Shown here: in pieces, positions 31,789-40,550 of the stretch
Layout of the letters: each line of letters starts with the position of its first letter
How positions within the stretch are numbered: position 1 is the stretch's first letter
Source of the DNA: Candidatus Jordarchaeum sp. JNZ_1113
Lineage (GTDB): Archaea; Asgardarchaeota; Jordiarchaeia; Jordiarchaeales; Freyrarchaeaceae
Direction of reading: 5' to 3'
DNA: 42,855 bases
Assembly: GCA_019057715.1 (NCBI GenBank)
Contig: JAHLWW010000001.1
Location: 1 to 42,855, forward strand
Position numbers and translations under genes: made by a program
The notes under the pieces: model-generated
Database searches by the model: none
Seen by the model: the letters and a program-made list of their open reading frames with translations, nothing else
Told to the model about the DNA's origin: nothing

Positions 31789-32496
31789 ATGAGCGGGCTG
31801 ATGACATTTCAGGGTTCGATGAGCCAAATGGCTTCCACTCTTTTAAGCGTAATGGGTATAGATCCACCTAGGAATATTCCGCCAAAAATTAATTTACCGG
31901 AAAAGTTCACTTCGAAGCGTATTGTAACCATAATAATAGACAACTTTGGCCTGCTGGAATGCACATATTATAAGCCCCGTTTTATAATAGGCAAATCTGA
32001 GGCGATCATAACGCTTGAATCCAAAAATCCGTATACGCCTCACGTTCTCAAGGAGATCGTTTATGGAGGGGACAGCTCTGACTTTAACCTATTCAGCTTT
32101 CTATCGTCTCTTGGAAAACGAGCTGTAATGATAGGTAGGAAGGAGGATCTCGCAGTAATAAACGGTAAGGGAGAACAGAAGGTGAGTGATTCAGACAACA
32201 AGAGCTACGTGGAAACCGTTAAGGTGCTTAACAGGACGGATTTTCTCTGGGTTCACTTTCTAGACTTTGAAGAGCTTTACAAGCAATACAGCTTCCAGCC
32301 TCCTAAGGAGACAGCCCAGAAACTCATCCTAAGAACTGACAGCTGGATAAAGGTGCTCTACAGACAGGTGCAACCAGACACTCTCATAACGATAATAGGA
32401 ACATACGGTAGGACAGAGGCACCAATTACATATGAGGGAAAATACGCGACGTGGCAGAGGGCCAGTCTCCCTATAGCCCTCATAATCAAGAAGTGA
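31789..32496 (+). CDS. Degenerate alkaline-phosphatase-fold-like protein
   Basis: The 235-residue protein reminds me of short AlkP-superfamily proteins: VTIIIDNFGLLE at the place of the first metal-binding strand, a NPYTPHVLKEIVYGG segment, LGKRAVMIGRKED, DFLWVHFLDFEELYKQY where active enzymes have D and H ligands, and TLITIIGTYGRTEAP where a D-H-G pattern is expected. The last D-H pair is absent, so it may be inactive. The family guess is moderate; an unrelated alpha/beta protein is possible. The frame reaches GTG 31759, but ATG 31789 has GGTGG eight bases upstream. It ends five bases before the stop of the convergent thiC gene. Confidence 0.6.
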   Translation: MSGLMTFQGSMSQMASTLLSVMGIDPPRNIPPKINLPEKFTSKRIVTIIIDNFGLLECTYYKPRFIIGKSEAIITLESKNPYTPHVLKEIVYGGDSSDFNLFSFLSSLGKRAVMIGRKEDLAVINGKGEQKVSDSDNKSYVETVKVLNRTDFLWVHFLDFEELYKQYSFQPPKETAQKLILRTDSWIKVLYRQVQPDTLITIIGTYGRTEAPITYEGKYATWQRASLPIALIIKK

Positions 32497-32501
32497 AAAG
32501 A

Positions 32502-33806
32502 TCAGCAGGAGAGATGGGAGAAGTCCTTTCTTCCAAGTGCTTCGGATATCAACTTCATCGCGCAATACTCACCACACATGGTGCATACCGATTCCTTTGG
32601 AGAGTAACGTTCACGGAGGGAACGTGCCTTTTCAGGATCAATCGCGAGGCTAAGCTGTTTATCCCAATCCAAGTTCACTCTAGCCCTTGCCATTTCATCA
32701 TCCCATTCAACCACGTGACCACCGAGCTTCGCTATGTCAGCGACGTGAGCCGCTATCTTGGCAGCTATAACCCCCAGCTTGACGTCTTCTTCGCTGGGCA
32801 AGCCTAAATGCTCTGCTGGGGTCACGTAGCACAGGAAGTCTGCTCCCTCTAGTGCCGCTATTGCTCCACCTATTGCTCCAACAATGTGGTCATAACCCGG
32901 AGCGACGTCAGTCACTAATGGTCCGAGAACATAGAATGGAGCTTCTTTGCACATGGCTTTTTGAAGCTTTATGTTTGCGGCGATCTCATGTATGGGCACA
33001 TGGCCCGGCCCTTCAACTATAACTTGCACTCCTTTCTCTCTGGCTCTCTCAACTAGGTGTCCTATCGTTACCAGTTCGGATATCTGGGGTACATCTGTAG
33101 CGTCGTGAATGCAGCCAGGCCTTAAACCATCACCTAAGCTTAGTGTCAAGTCGTACTCTTTAGCTATTTCAAGCAGGTAATCATAATTCTTGTAAAGTGG
33201 GTTTTCTTGGTCATGATGCAGTATCCAGGCAGCGTGGAATGTCCCGCCCCTACTCACCATCGGAATTATCCTTTTACTCTCAACAAGTTTTTTCACGTTT
33301 TCCTTAGTTACGCCGACGTGAACGGTCACGAAGTCCACGCCGTCATCAGCGTGTTTCTTTATGGTGTTGAACATGTCGTCTTCATCCATGTCAACTATCG
33401 CACCTTTCTTCTTAACGGCCTCTATGCCTGCTTGGTATATGGGAACGGTGCCTACGGGAACATTAACCAACTTTAAGATCATTCTCCTTATACGGTCTAT
33501 ATCACCTCCCGTGCTGAGATCCATCAAAGTGTCAGCGCCATAATCAACGGCCACCTTAGCTTTCCTGAGCTCTAACTCGACATCGTAGATCTTGGGAGAA
33601 GATCCTATGTTAGCGTTGATCTTAGTTCTTAATCCTTTCCCTATACCTAGAGGCTTCACTTCGCGAACCACATTTCTCACTATGACTACTTCTCCCCTCC
33701 CCAGCCTTCTCGCCAACTTTTCTGGTGAGATTTTTTCCTCCTCAGCGACAGCCTTAACTTCATCTGTTAAAACTAACCGGTTCGCTGCTTCCATCCTTGT
33801 TGTCAA
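32502..33806 (-). CDS. thiC: Phosphomethylpyrimidine synthase ThiC
   Basis: ThiC turns aminoimidazole ribotide into HMP phosphate, the pyrimidine part of thiamine, using a 4Fe-4S cluster and SAM. The 434-residue protein is the shorter archaeal/clostridial form. It has KINANIGSSP, VTVHVGVT, MVSRGGTFHAAW, LSLGDGLRPGCIHDATD, EGPGHVPIHEI, CYVTPAEHLGLP and the C-terminal cluster motif CTMCGEYC (C-x2-C-x3-C, residues 408-415). The frame reaches an ATG at 33842, but the TTG at 33806 has GGAGGA seven bases upstream and gives a family-like N-terminus. No THI-box riboswitch motif is visible upstream. No other thiamine gene is in the window. Confidence 0.95.
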   Translation of the reverse strand: MTTRMEAANRLVLTDEVKAVAEEEKISPEKLARRLGRGEVVIVRNVVREVKPLGIGKGLRTKINANIGSSPKIYDVELELRKAKVAVDYGADTLMDLSTGGDIDRIRRMILKLVNVPVGTVPIYQAGIEAVKKKGAIVDMDEDDMFNTIKKHADDGVDFVTVHVGVTKENVKKLVESKRIIPMVSRGGTFHAAWILHHDQENPLYKNYDYLLEIAKEYDLTLSLGDGLRPGCIHDATDVPQISELVTIGHLVERAREKGVQVIVEGPGHVPIHEIAANIKLQKAMCKEAPFYVLGPLVTDVAPGYDHIVGAIGGAIAALEGADFLCYVTPAEHLGLPSEEDVKLGVIAAKIAAHVADIAKLGGHVVEWDDEMARARVNLDWDKQLSLAIDPEKARSLRERYSPKESVCTMCGEYCAMKLISEALGRKDFSHLSC

Positions 33807-33959
33807 AAGCAATTCCTCCAGAAAGAGAGACAAAGTCACCATTCATACTTCGACAGTCAATGTTTAAAAGGTTAACTTAGCTGGAGCTGCCAAAAGCACT
33901 CTGTTGAGTCAAGAATCGAGAAGTCTAGGAGAGATGTGACGGGCGGTTGGAGGGCAAGT

Positions 33960-33970
33960 TTTTTAAATGG
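33960..33970 (+). promoter_or_regulatory. TATA-like box of the Sm-like gene
   Basis: GTTTTTTAAAT lies about 50-60 bases before the ATG at 34019. A normal start near 33990 gives a leader of about 30 bases with the GAAGGGA ribosome binding site. Confidence 0.4.
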
Positions 33971-34018
33971 TAGATATGCATTTTTTCGGTAAGCACGAGT
34001 ATTAGAAGGGAGAATGTT

Positions 34019-34276
34019 ATGTCGGGAAGTCAGCCTCTCACAATATTACAAAAAGCGATTAATAACTTAATTTTAGTAAAATTGAAGGATGGAAGAACAA
34101 TTCAAGGGAGACTTTCGAACATAGATGCCTACATGAACCTGTGCCTAACCAACGCTGAAGAGCTGGATGAAGACGGACCGATCGCCAGATACGGGGAAGT
34201 CTTCATTAGGGGAAACAACATACTCTTTATCAAGCCGGACTTAACAGAAGAATTCTCCTCCAAGGAAGAAAAATAG
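34019..34276 (+). CDS. Sm-like (LSm) archaeal RNA-binding protein
   Basis: SmAP proteins form seven-membered rings that bind U-rich RNA. The 85-residue protein has the Sm1 motif (LVKLKDGRTIQGRLSNIDAYMNLCLTNAEE, with the D-x-x-M-N RNA-binding residues) and the Sm2 motif (GEVFIRGNNILFIKPD, with the R-G-N-N pattern). The N-terminal helix LTILQKAINN and a short charged tail (SSKEEK) are usual. Start ATG with GGGAGAATGTT upstream. It is a single gene between two minus-strand units. Confidence 0.96.
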   Translation: MSGSQPLTILQKAINNLILVKLKDGRTIQGRLSNIDAYMNLCLTNAEELDEDGPIARYGEVFIRGNNILFIKPDLTEEFSSKEEK

Positions 34277-34322
34277 ACGAATACAGATCGGACTGAGGAT
34301 ACCCTTCTTTCAAGTATGATGT

Positions 34323-36347
34323 TTAAGTTAATCCTAGTTCTCTCTCCATTCGGTAATCTTCAAGTAGCTTTTCTAGTTGTCTTTTCCGTTTTTCTCGTTC
34401 AGCCTTCTCTTTTTCTTCAAAGTAACGCGAAAGTAGAGCGTCGAATTCTTTCTTGTCGACCACGGCAAACTCGTCGATTTGTTTCACGTTAACCTCGTCC
34501 GAGAAGAAAACAGGTATGTTTGCTTCCAAGAAAGCTTCAAGCGCCATGTGAGACATGGCGGTCTCGGAAATAACGGCTTTAACTCCTTTCTTTATTAGGA
34601 GATCCGCAGTAGCCCTACCGCCCCCGCTTCCATCCAGCAGGAACACTATATCACCTTTGTTTATTCCGACTGCTTCATCGGTTTTATGTATTTCATTCTG
34701 GGTGAATCGCTTTATAACCTTTAGAGGATAAACTACTCCTCTGATCTCCATCATTCTCATTCTTTTCATATTAGTAATTTCATGCCGAGCCTTAGAAAGC
34801 TCTTCTTTTAGATCGAAAATCACGCGTTTAAGAGCTTTAATTTCTTCCTTGTAACGTTCAAGTATTCTTTCAGAATCCTCTGGCTTAGCACAGACACTAA
34901 CGTTCTCTAATACGTCTCTGAGACGCTGAAGCTCCTCTTCCAACCGACCCTTTTCTGCAGCCAAAGTAGCATTCTGTTCTTTAACGCGAATAAGGCTTCG
35001 CCTCAACTTTTTAATTTTAACCCTATACGACTCCAATTTATTGAGCAAAACAGCTAAGTTTATTTGTTGCGGTGGCCGTTCCTCTTTAACTTCTTCTGTC
35101 GCTTTTGGTTGTGAAAGCGTACTTATTGCCTCCGAAACGGAGAGACCCTTCAACAGCATTATTTTTAATTGGTCGGATGGAACATAGTACCCCATGGACC
35201 TAGCTCTAGCCTCAGCCCTTTCAAACTTATTTTTGAATGCTAAGAAAGCTTTAAGGGCGGAGGCTAAGGCATCCCTTTGATGCGAGTCTTGAACTTTAAT
35301 ATGTCGCTCTTCAACGAACTTTTGCACAAGCTCTCTTTTCTCGGAGATAGTAAGGCTTCTCGGTGGATAAAAGACTCTCGAGTTAAGGATGCCTGCTAGC
35401 TTATCAAGAAGGCTTGGAGGAGGATTCACGTCAGACGCAATTATAGTAGGCACGCCGAGGGAAGTAAGTTTTCTGACGAGAGCCATTCTAGATAGGTCTT
35501 TCTCGCTTTCTAGCAAAAGAAGGTTGCCGTTGAGGTCTAGCACAGCAATGCCACACGTAACTCCTGGGTCTAAGCCAACAATCAACCCTTTCTTTGGAGC
35601 GGGCGCGCTGGGGATTTGGGAAAGCGGGATCCACTCCAGACGCTCAAGTAGTATAGGCTGAACAGCCACAATTACGTCTCCTCGATAAGACTTAACAAGC
35701 CGTTCCACAACGCTTCTTTCAGCGTAAACAGTAAACTTACTACGCTTAGCTCCACCCTCTACTTCCTCCACGTATAGGTCATACTCCAGTCCAGCATCGT
35801 CAAGCCGCTTTTGTATTTCCTTTGTCGTCTGGAGGACAAGGTTATACACGCGTCTTCTAAACCTCTCCGAGCTCCACCCCCCATGACCTGGACAGCGCCC
35901 CCTCGCAATTATTATTCTGGTTTCGTTCTCGAAAACGCGTACAACATACCCAACCCCTCTAGACGCTAGCTTAGCGCATATTTCAGCTGTTTTAACAGGT
36001 GAAAGCTCCCCTACTTGGATGCCGTTTTGAGAGGCGACCACGGAAAGAGGTAAAGTGCCGTTAACCGGGGAGCCAGTTACCTGCACCAGCCTTGTGAATG
36101 AAGGGCAGCTAGCTATGAAGGAAATGATGCCCTTCTGGTTTGAGGCGAGCTCAAACACGTTATCTAGGGCGACTACATCCGGTTTAATGGAATTTATGAG
36201 GGCTATCAGCTCTCGCTTACTAAGGCGATCATAAGTGCGCTCTTCTCCGTTATTCAGTAAGAAAGCAGCGTATTTTGGGGGGGTCTTAGACGAGGGAGAA
36301 CTCGTGGGTAGAATATCGACCCCAAGCACCCGCTTAAACATCTCCAT
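34323..36347 (-). CDS. DUF460 protein, RuvC/RNase H-like domain with coiled coil
   Basis: This 674-residue protein belongs to the archaeal DUF460 family (COG2433). Residues about 1-250 form the N-terminal domain. From 253 an RNase H-like fold of the RuvC/YqgF type begins with GLIVGLDPGVTCGIAVLDLNG, where Asp260 is the expected first metal ligand, followed by VPTIIASDVNP and QDSHQRDALASALKAF. A coiled coil spans about 425-545 (RVKIKKLRRSLIRVKEQNA and on). The C-terminal domain ends in a basic helix. A nuclease or Holliday-junction role is predicted for the family, but I know of no proof. ATG start with GGATGGG upstream. The RIO2 gene ends 36 bases upstream, with a hairpin between them. Confidence 0.88.
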   Translation of the reverse strand: MEMFKRVLGVDILPTSSPSSKTPPKYAAFLLNNGEERTYDRLSKRELIALINSIKPDVVALDNVFELASNQKGIISFIASCPSFTRLVQVTGSPVNGTLPLSVVASQNGIQVGELSPVKTAEICAKLASRGVGYVVRVFENETRIIIARGRCPGHGGWSSERFRRRVYNLVLQTTKEIQKRLDDAGLEYDLYVEEVEGGAKRSKFTVYAERSVVERLVKSYRGDVIVAVQPILLERLEWIPLSQIPSAPAPKKGLIVGLDPGVTCGIAVLDLNGNLLLLESEKDLSRMALVRKLTSLGVPTIIASDVNPPPSLLDKLAGILNSRVFYPPRSLTISEKRELVQKFVEERHIKVQDSHQRDALASALKAFLAFKNKFERAEARARSMGYYVPSDQLKIMLLKGLSVSEAISTLSQPKATEEVKEERPPQQINLAVLLNKLESYRVKIKKLRRSLIRVKEQNATLAAEKGRLEEELQRLRDVLENVSVCAKPEDSERILERYKEEIKALKRVIFDLKEELSKARHEITNMKRMRMMEIRGVVYPLKVIKRFTQNEIHKTDEAVGINKGDIVFLLDGSGGGRATADLLIKKGVKAVISETAMSHMALEAFLEANIPVFFSDEVNVKQIDEFAVVDKKEFDALLSRYFEEKEKAEREKRKRQLEKLLEDYRMERELGLT

Positions 36348-36364
36348 TTTAACCCATCCTTAAC

Positions 36365-36382
36365 CTATCCGAGAGCGGATAG
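36365..36382 (-). repeat. Intercistronic hairpin between rio2 and DUF460
   Basis: CTATCCG-AGAG-CGGATAG is a perfect seven-base-pair inverted repeat with a four-base loop. It begins one base after the RIO2 stop codon and ends 17 bases before the next ATG. There is no T-run behind it in the direction of transcription (GTTAAGG follows), so it could be a processing or stability element rather than a terminator. Confidence 0.5.
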
Positions 36383-36383
36383 C

Positions 36384-37262
36384 CTAGCTTTCCGTGACAT
36401 AGTTTAGAGCTTCTGACAGGCTTAATTTAATACCGAACTTTCTTTTGAAGAAGGATAGGACGTTATGCAAGTCTCTTTCGAGCAAATAGCGTGACGAGAC
36501 GTGCTTAACAGGAACATACTGTGGCCAATCGATCAAAAAGACGCCGGATTCAGGGGACACGATCACGTTGTACTCGCTTAGGTCTCCATGAATAACGCCG
36601 CATTGGTAGGCTAGCTTTACATTTTCAAGTATCAATTCTAAGACATCATACGGTTCCGATAGTGACCTGCAACTGACCAGTTCTTCACCTTCTATGAAGC
36701 CCATAACTAATATGTGCCTGTTTAAGTAGACTGGCTCAGGAACTGCAACACCGTTAGAGTGGAGTATTTTAAGGGCAGCATATTCTCTTTCAGCGGACTT
36801 ACAAGAAGCCGGGAACCAATTTGACCTGGTAACTCCTCTCTTAACATAGCTCCGTGCTCTCTTCACATGTACGAAGCTCGTCCTACCAATCCTGTGGGCT
36901 TTAACGGCAACCCGTCTACCGGAGGGAGTCAAAGCTTCATAGACATCCGACTCTTTTCCAACGCCGAGTTTAGAGCCGAAGAACTCTATTGTGCCTGAGT
37001 CTGCGAGAACATTTAGAGCTAAAGCGTCGTAGCCGTGAACCGTTAACCTGTAGCCTACATAGTCAGCTATCTGCCGCGTGACAAGCTTAAAATCATGAAG
37101 TCTTTTAAGAATACTCGAAGCTCTCTCCTTACGGAGAGATGAGTAACGAGCGATAAGGTCTACGGGAACAAACTCGTATGTTTTCATGCCTTTTTCGAGT
37201 GCATGTAAAACCTTGTAGTCATGTGCACTGAGGTTACGGAGACTTCTCGCCAGCCACTTCAT
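36384..37262 (-). CDS. rio2: RIO2 atypical serine kinase
   Basis: RIO2 acts as an ATPase/kinase in late maturation of the small ribosomal subunit. The 292-residue protein has the RIO2-specific N-terminal winged helix (about 1-85, DYKVLHALEKGMKTYEFVP), then the kinase core: the glycine loop GVGKESDVYEA, Lys121 in VAVKAHRIGRTSF, catalytic Asp227 in HGDLSEYN, and the metal-binding Asp245 in LIDWPQ, where RIO2 forms its phospho-Asp. The RIO-specific segment RSNWFPASCKSAEREYAAL is present. ATG with AGGTGA upstream and an AATAAAAG box about 30-40 bases before it. Confidence 0.96.
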   Translation of the reverse strand: MKWLARSLRNLSAHDYKVLHALEKGMKTYEFVPVDLIARYSSLRKERASSILKRLHDFKLVTRQIADYVGYRLTVHGYDALALNVLADSGTIEFFGSKLGVGKESDVYEALTPSGRRVAVKAHRIGRTSFVHVKRARSYVKRGVTRSNWFPASCKSAEREYAALKILHSNGVAVPEPVYLNRHILVMGFIEGEELVSCRSLSEPYDVLELILENVKLAYQCGVIHGDLSEYNVIVSPESGVFLIDWPQYVPVKHVSSRYLLERDLHNVLSFFKRKFGIKLSLSEALNYVTES

Positions 37263-37291
37263 CTAGTCACCTAGAAGCTTATAGAATTCAG

Positions 37292-37303
37292 AAGCTTTTA
37301 TTT
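37292..37303 (-). promoter_or_regulatory. TATA-like box of rio2
   Basis: The minus strand reads AAATAAAAGCTT about 30-40 bases before the rio2 ATG, with the AGGTGA ribosome binding site in the short leader. It suggests that rio2-DUF460 starts here. Confidence 0.35.
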
Positions 37304-37415
37304 TTTCTCACCGATTTACAATTTGAAGCTACACTTAGCATCATGATTAAATTTTTTTCTTATTTAAATGGAGAAAAAGTTCTAATTTTCTTTTTATGTA
37401 AAACAGTATAGAAAA

Positions 37416-37424
37416 AATTTATAA
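37416..37424 (+). promoter_or_regulatory. TATA-like box of the ArsR-type regulator
   Basis: AATTTATAA, preceded by a purine-rich GAAAAA stretch like a BRE, lies about 53-60 bases before the TTG at 37477. The transcript would begin near 37447 and carry the GGAGGA site. Confidence 0.45.
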
Positions 37425-37476
37425 GTTATTAATGTTTTATTCTTCTGCGGATTAACGCTGAAGGAGGAAGCGGACG

Positions 37477-37773
37477 TTGACTGTGGAAACAGGCGAAGAG
37501 GAGCTTGTGGTAAGCGATAAAAAAGCCATAGAGATAGCAAAGGCGCTCTCCTCTGAAACAAGATGGGAGATAATCAAGATCATATGTGAGAGGAAAATGG
37601 ATGTGAGCAGAATAGCTGAGACCTTAAATCAGACAGAAGCCAACATATCGGCGCAGATAAAAATATTGGAGAAGGCAGGACTAATAAGAAGCTATTATTC
37701 TCCGGGCCAGCACGGCGTAAAAAAGGTCTGCGAACCTGCTGTTAAGCGCGTAGTAATAGTTTTATCTGATTAA
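37477..37773 (+). CDS. ArsR-type winged helix-turn-helix regulator
   Basis: The 98-residue protein is one winged-helix domain: AKALSSETRWEIIKIICERKMDVSRIAETLNQTEANISAQIKILEKAGLIRSYYSPGQHGVKKVCEPAV, the ArsR pattern with the recognition helix at about 46-62. There is one Cys near helix 3 and another near the C-terminus, but no clear metal-binding set, so the effector cannot be read. TTG start with GGAGGA upstream and a good TATA box. The upstream gap of about 200 bases is AT-rich and has no other gene. It converges on herA with a four-base stop overlap (TTAA). Confidence 0.85.
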   Translation: MTVETGEEELVVSDKKAIEIAKALSSETRWEIIKIICERKMDVSRIAETLNQTEANISAQIKILEKAGLIRSYYSPGQHGVKKVCEPAVKRVVIVLSD

Positions 37774-39275
37774 GTTTGCCGAAATGTTTCGCTTGCTTCA
37801 AAGCGTTTAGCTGCATCCTCCATAGTTTCCTCATAAGTTGAGGGAGATGCCTTTTTCTCTCTGACTTTTAGGAAGAGGGGAGCGTTAACTGCACTACCAA
37901 CTATTAGTGCTTCTCCTACGGGGAGGTCTGCTATCATGCTAAGAGTCTCGCGGGTGATCATTTCGGAGGAGAGTTCTATGGCTTTCAGGTCATTTGGGTT
38001 GGTCACTCGCAGTATGATGTGGGTATTAGCCTGACTGAGGACGCTTGTTGCAAGCCTCACTGGGCGCTGAGAAATGAGGCAGAGTGAAAAGTGGAACTTT
38101 CTTCCCTCTCTCGCTATAGTTTCGATTATGCTTTTTGAGAGAGCTAGCTCCTGCTTCGCCTCGGGGCAGAATTGGTGTGCCTCCTCGAGTATTACGAGGG
38201 ACGGTGGAATAGTGCCACGCCTCCTCAGCTCAAATAGTCTCTGGAGAACGTAGGCAACTATCATCTGCTTTTTCCTCAGGCTTAGGACGTCACTAAGGTC
38301 AAGTATTGCTGCTCGGCCGGGTTTGGCTTCTTCTGGAAGATACGGGTTTTCCTCTACTCCGAAGAGCTGCGTATCCTCCAGTTCATAGAGCCAGCCTAAC
38401 AAAGCTTCCTTCGTTCTAGGATTCATTTTTTCATCTTCCTCAAGAAGCGAGACAACATCAGATAGAGAGTAAGTTTCACCTCTTGCCTTTCTTACCTCAG
38501 AAAGTAGGCGGCTTAGCTCACGCATTTGAACAGGGCTCATCTCAGGCTGAAACATGGCTAACTGTCTCTCTGTGAATAGTGGCGTGGCGAATTGAACGTA
38601 GGAACCTTTTATTACAGACACTGCCCGAGCAAGCTCCCAGCTGCTATCTTGAGATAACGCCGTATACTCGCCGTGAACGTCAACCACCAAGGAGAATATT
38701 CTTCCTTTATCTCTACTTCTCGAGAGAACCTCCTCTAGAAGAACCGTTGCAAGGTATGACTTTCCGGAGCCGCTCATAGCAAGGATGGCCAAATGTTTTT
38801 GTAATAGACGCGTCATGTTGAGCTTAACTGGTACGTTATGATACCTCATGAAGCCTATCTCAAGCCCGTTTTCCTCGTCGAACCCGAAGAATCTTGAAAG
38901 AACGTTTCTTTCCGCCAGGTAAACCTTCTCTCCAGGGGAGGGGGGAAAGTTTATCTTGTCAAAACCTTCTTCTCTAAGAACGCCGAGAGGTTTGGCTGTT
39001 GCGATTAGCATGTCCCACCTATCACATGGGAAAATTGATGAAAGCATCCTCCCGCTTCTCTCAAGCTCTTTAACAGCCTCGGCATGATAATAGAAACGGT
39101 TTGTCTTCATTACTTCCTGCACAACTGCTAACAGTAAGCCATCCTCGGTTTCGAGTTGGACAAGTTGCCCTCTCCTTACAGGAACTACTTCAGAAGACGT
39201 AACGACGAACGTAAACTCGGAGGTAGTCGGCCCCCGGTCGGTGCATATTACTGTTCCAACAGACTGCATTTCCAT
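37770..39275 (-). CDS. herA: HerA DNA translocase ATPase
   Basis: HerA is the hexameric bipolar helicase/translocase that works with NurA, and with Mre11-Rad50, to resect DNA ends. The 501-residue protein has an N-terminal HAS barrel (about 1-120), Walker A MSGSGKSYL (167-175), Walker B LVILEEAHQFCPE (360-372) and the arginine-finger-like RVTNPNDLKAIE and PVGEALIVG segments. An insert of helical type lies at 235-310. It begins six bases after the nurA stop, so both are on one transcript. Mre11 and Rad50 are not in this window, unlike in many archaeal genomes where the four genes are together. Confidence 0.95.
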   Translation of the reverse strand: MEMQSVGTVICTDRGPTTSEFTFVVTSSEVVPVRRGQLVQLETEDGLLLAVVQEVMKTNRFYYHAEAVKELERSGRMLSSIFPCDRWDMLIATAKPLGVLREEGFDKINFPPSPGEKVYLAERNVLSRFFGFDEENGLEIGFMRYHNVPVKLNMTRLLQKHLAILAMSGSGKSYLATVLLEEVLSRSRDKGRIFSLVVDVHGEYTALSQDSSWELARAVSVIKGSYVQFATPLFTERQLAMFQPEMSPVQMRELSRLLSEVRKARGETYSLSDVVSLLEEDEKMNPRTKEALLGWLYELEDTQLFGVEENPYLPEEAKPGRAAILDLSDVLSLRKKQMIVAYVLQRLFELRRRGTIPPSLVILEEAHQFCPEAKQELALSKSIIETIAREGRKFHFSLCLISQRPVRLATSVLSQANTHIILRVTNPNDLKAIELSSEMITRETLSMIADLPVGEALIVGSAVNAPLFLKVREKKASPSTYEETMEDAAKRFEASETFRQT

Positions 39276-39281
39276 CCCCCT

Positions 39282-40463
39282 TCAGATAGGGAGCATCTTG
39301 TCCCTTGGCTTTAAGAAGCTTGGCGGGATACCTATCTTGTGAGCAAGCTGGTCACATATAAAATCCATCTCTTTCTCGGCAAGCTTCGCCTGCGCGTGGG
39401 CTTCAAGCTGCACCGATGGAAGAGCATACTCCGGATGATGCATAGAGAGAGCCATTATGGCGGACGCCACCTTTCTAACTTCACCTGTAGGGTTTCCTGT
39501 AGCGAGAAACTCGACTCTTATCGGTCGGTCTAGCTCCGCCGGCTTAAGATAAGTTATGTAGAAACGGTCACGCCAATCCTTGCTCACGTCCTTTAATACG
39601 GGATGCACATTCGGGTTATCTGAGTACCTTAAGATCATGCTCCTTTCACCCTTATCCAGCAACCTGAAGAAAAGTTCTGAGTCAAGCAGGCTACGTATAA
39701 AGAGACGGTAATCAAAGGAGAGTATTTCCCTGAACGCCTTGTTTTTCTCCACTAGGGTGGGTATAACGCTTGAAAGTAGCTGGACGAAACGCGTACTACG
39801 TGTGTCCTTAACTACTCCGGCGAGCGATACACCGTTCTCAACACATGACCTGTAAAGCTTTTCAAATAACCCTAGAACCTTCAAGTACTTTGCTTCTAAT
39901 CCGGGAGTGTAGGGTTTATCGCTCGCCTGCGGAAGTAGGCTTCCATCTAGGAGAAGCAGGTCTATGTCGTATTGTTTCTGTACATTGATGGCTACCTCTA
40001 ATTCGTATGATAGCCTTTCGAGCCCCGCTGAAACATCAAAGTCCATCTGTGAGAAAGGGTCAGCGTTAAAAGTGATCTTTGGTGGAGGATGCTCTTCGGG
40101 ATAATAGTAGGCGCTAACCCGGCCTCCGACTTCGTATTTAAATATAACAGCGACAGCCCTCACGGCGATTACATCTATTAACCGAAGGCTCCTGCTAATC
40201 AGTCCTCCATCGACGCTAGCAACCTTTAACCCCGTTAGGTCTGCCGGAGGGGATGGATAAGCAAGCTTGCTTTCAACTATGTCGTTGAAGGCCTTTTTTA
40301 TTTCCTCGTCAAAGATCTCTTCTCCCTTAAAACGCCTAAGGACGCTTACAAGCATGTCTCTTCCCTTCTCTAGGCGTTTAACTTCAGAAGCTATGCTCTC
40401 CAGTTGCTTCTCCAAGTTCCAAGCAAAGCCCAACTTCTTATGTCCCCTCCGCAAATACGCCAC
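39282..40463 (-). CDS. nurA: NurA 5'-3' nuclease
   Basis: NurA is the nuclease partner of HerA. The 393-residue protein has the family motif VASVDGGLISRSLRLIDVIAVRAVAV with the first metal-binding Asp, the LLLLDGSLLPQ segment with the second, the VVKDTRSTR lysine region, and the C-terminal HHPEYALPSVQLEAHAQAKLAEKEM with the conserved His and Lys. The length agrees with NurA. GTG 40463 has no clear ribosome binding site and may be leaderless; a TTG 11 codons later has GGAGGGG upstream. TATTTTTAATG around 40508-40518 may be the TATA box. It starts the nurA-herA operon. Confidence 0.92.
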   Translation of the reverse strand: MAYLRRGHKKLGFAWNLEKQLESIASEVKRLEKGRDMLVSVLRRFKGEEIFDEEIKKAFNDIVESKLAYPSPPADLTGLKVASVDGGLISRSLRLIDVIAVRAVAVIFKYEVGGRVSAYYYPEEHPPPKITFNADPFSQMDFDVSAGLERLSYELEVAINVQKQYDIDLLLLDGSLLPQASDKPYTPGLEAKYLKVLGLFEKLYRSCVENGVSLAGVVKDTRSTRFVQLLSSVIPTLVEKNKAFREILSFDYRLFIRSLLDSELFFRLLDKGERSMILRYSDNPNVHPVLKDVSKDWRDRFYITYLKPAELDRPIRVEFLATGNPTGEVRKVASAIMALSMHHPEYALPSVQLEAHAQAKLAEKEMDFICDQLAHKIGIPPSFLKPRDKMLPI

Positions 40464-40550
40464 TAAAAAGAGTGAACGAAAAAGAGAAATTCTTTTCTGA
40501 TAAGCAACATTAAAAATAGAAAGAGCTGGAGGACAAAAAGGACGTTTGAA

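Noticed and set aside
33807-34018. Possible thiamine (THI-box) riboswitch before thiC
   Set aside because: The conserved CUGAGA and ACCUGA elements are not seen on the minus strand between the thiC start and the Sm-like gene.
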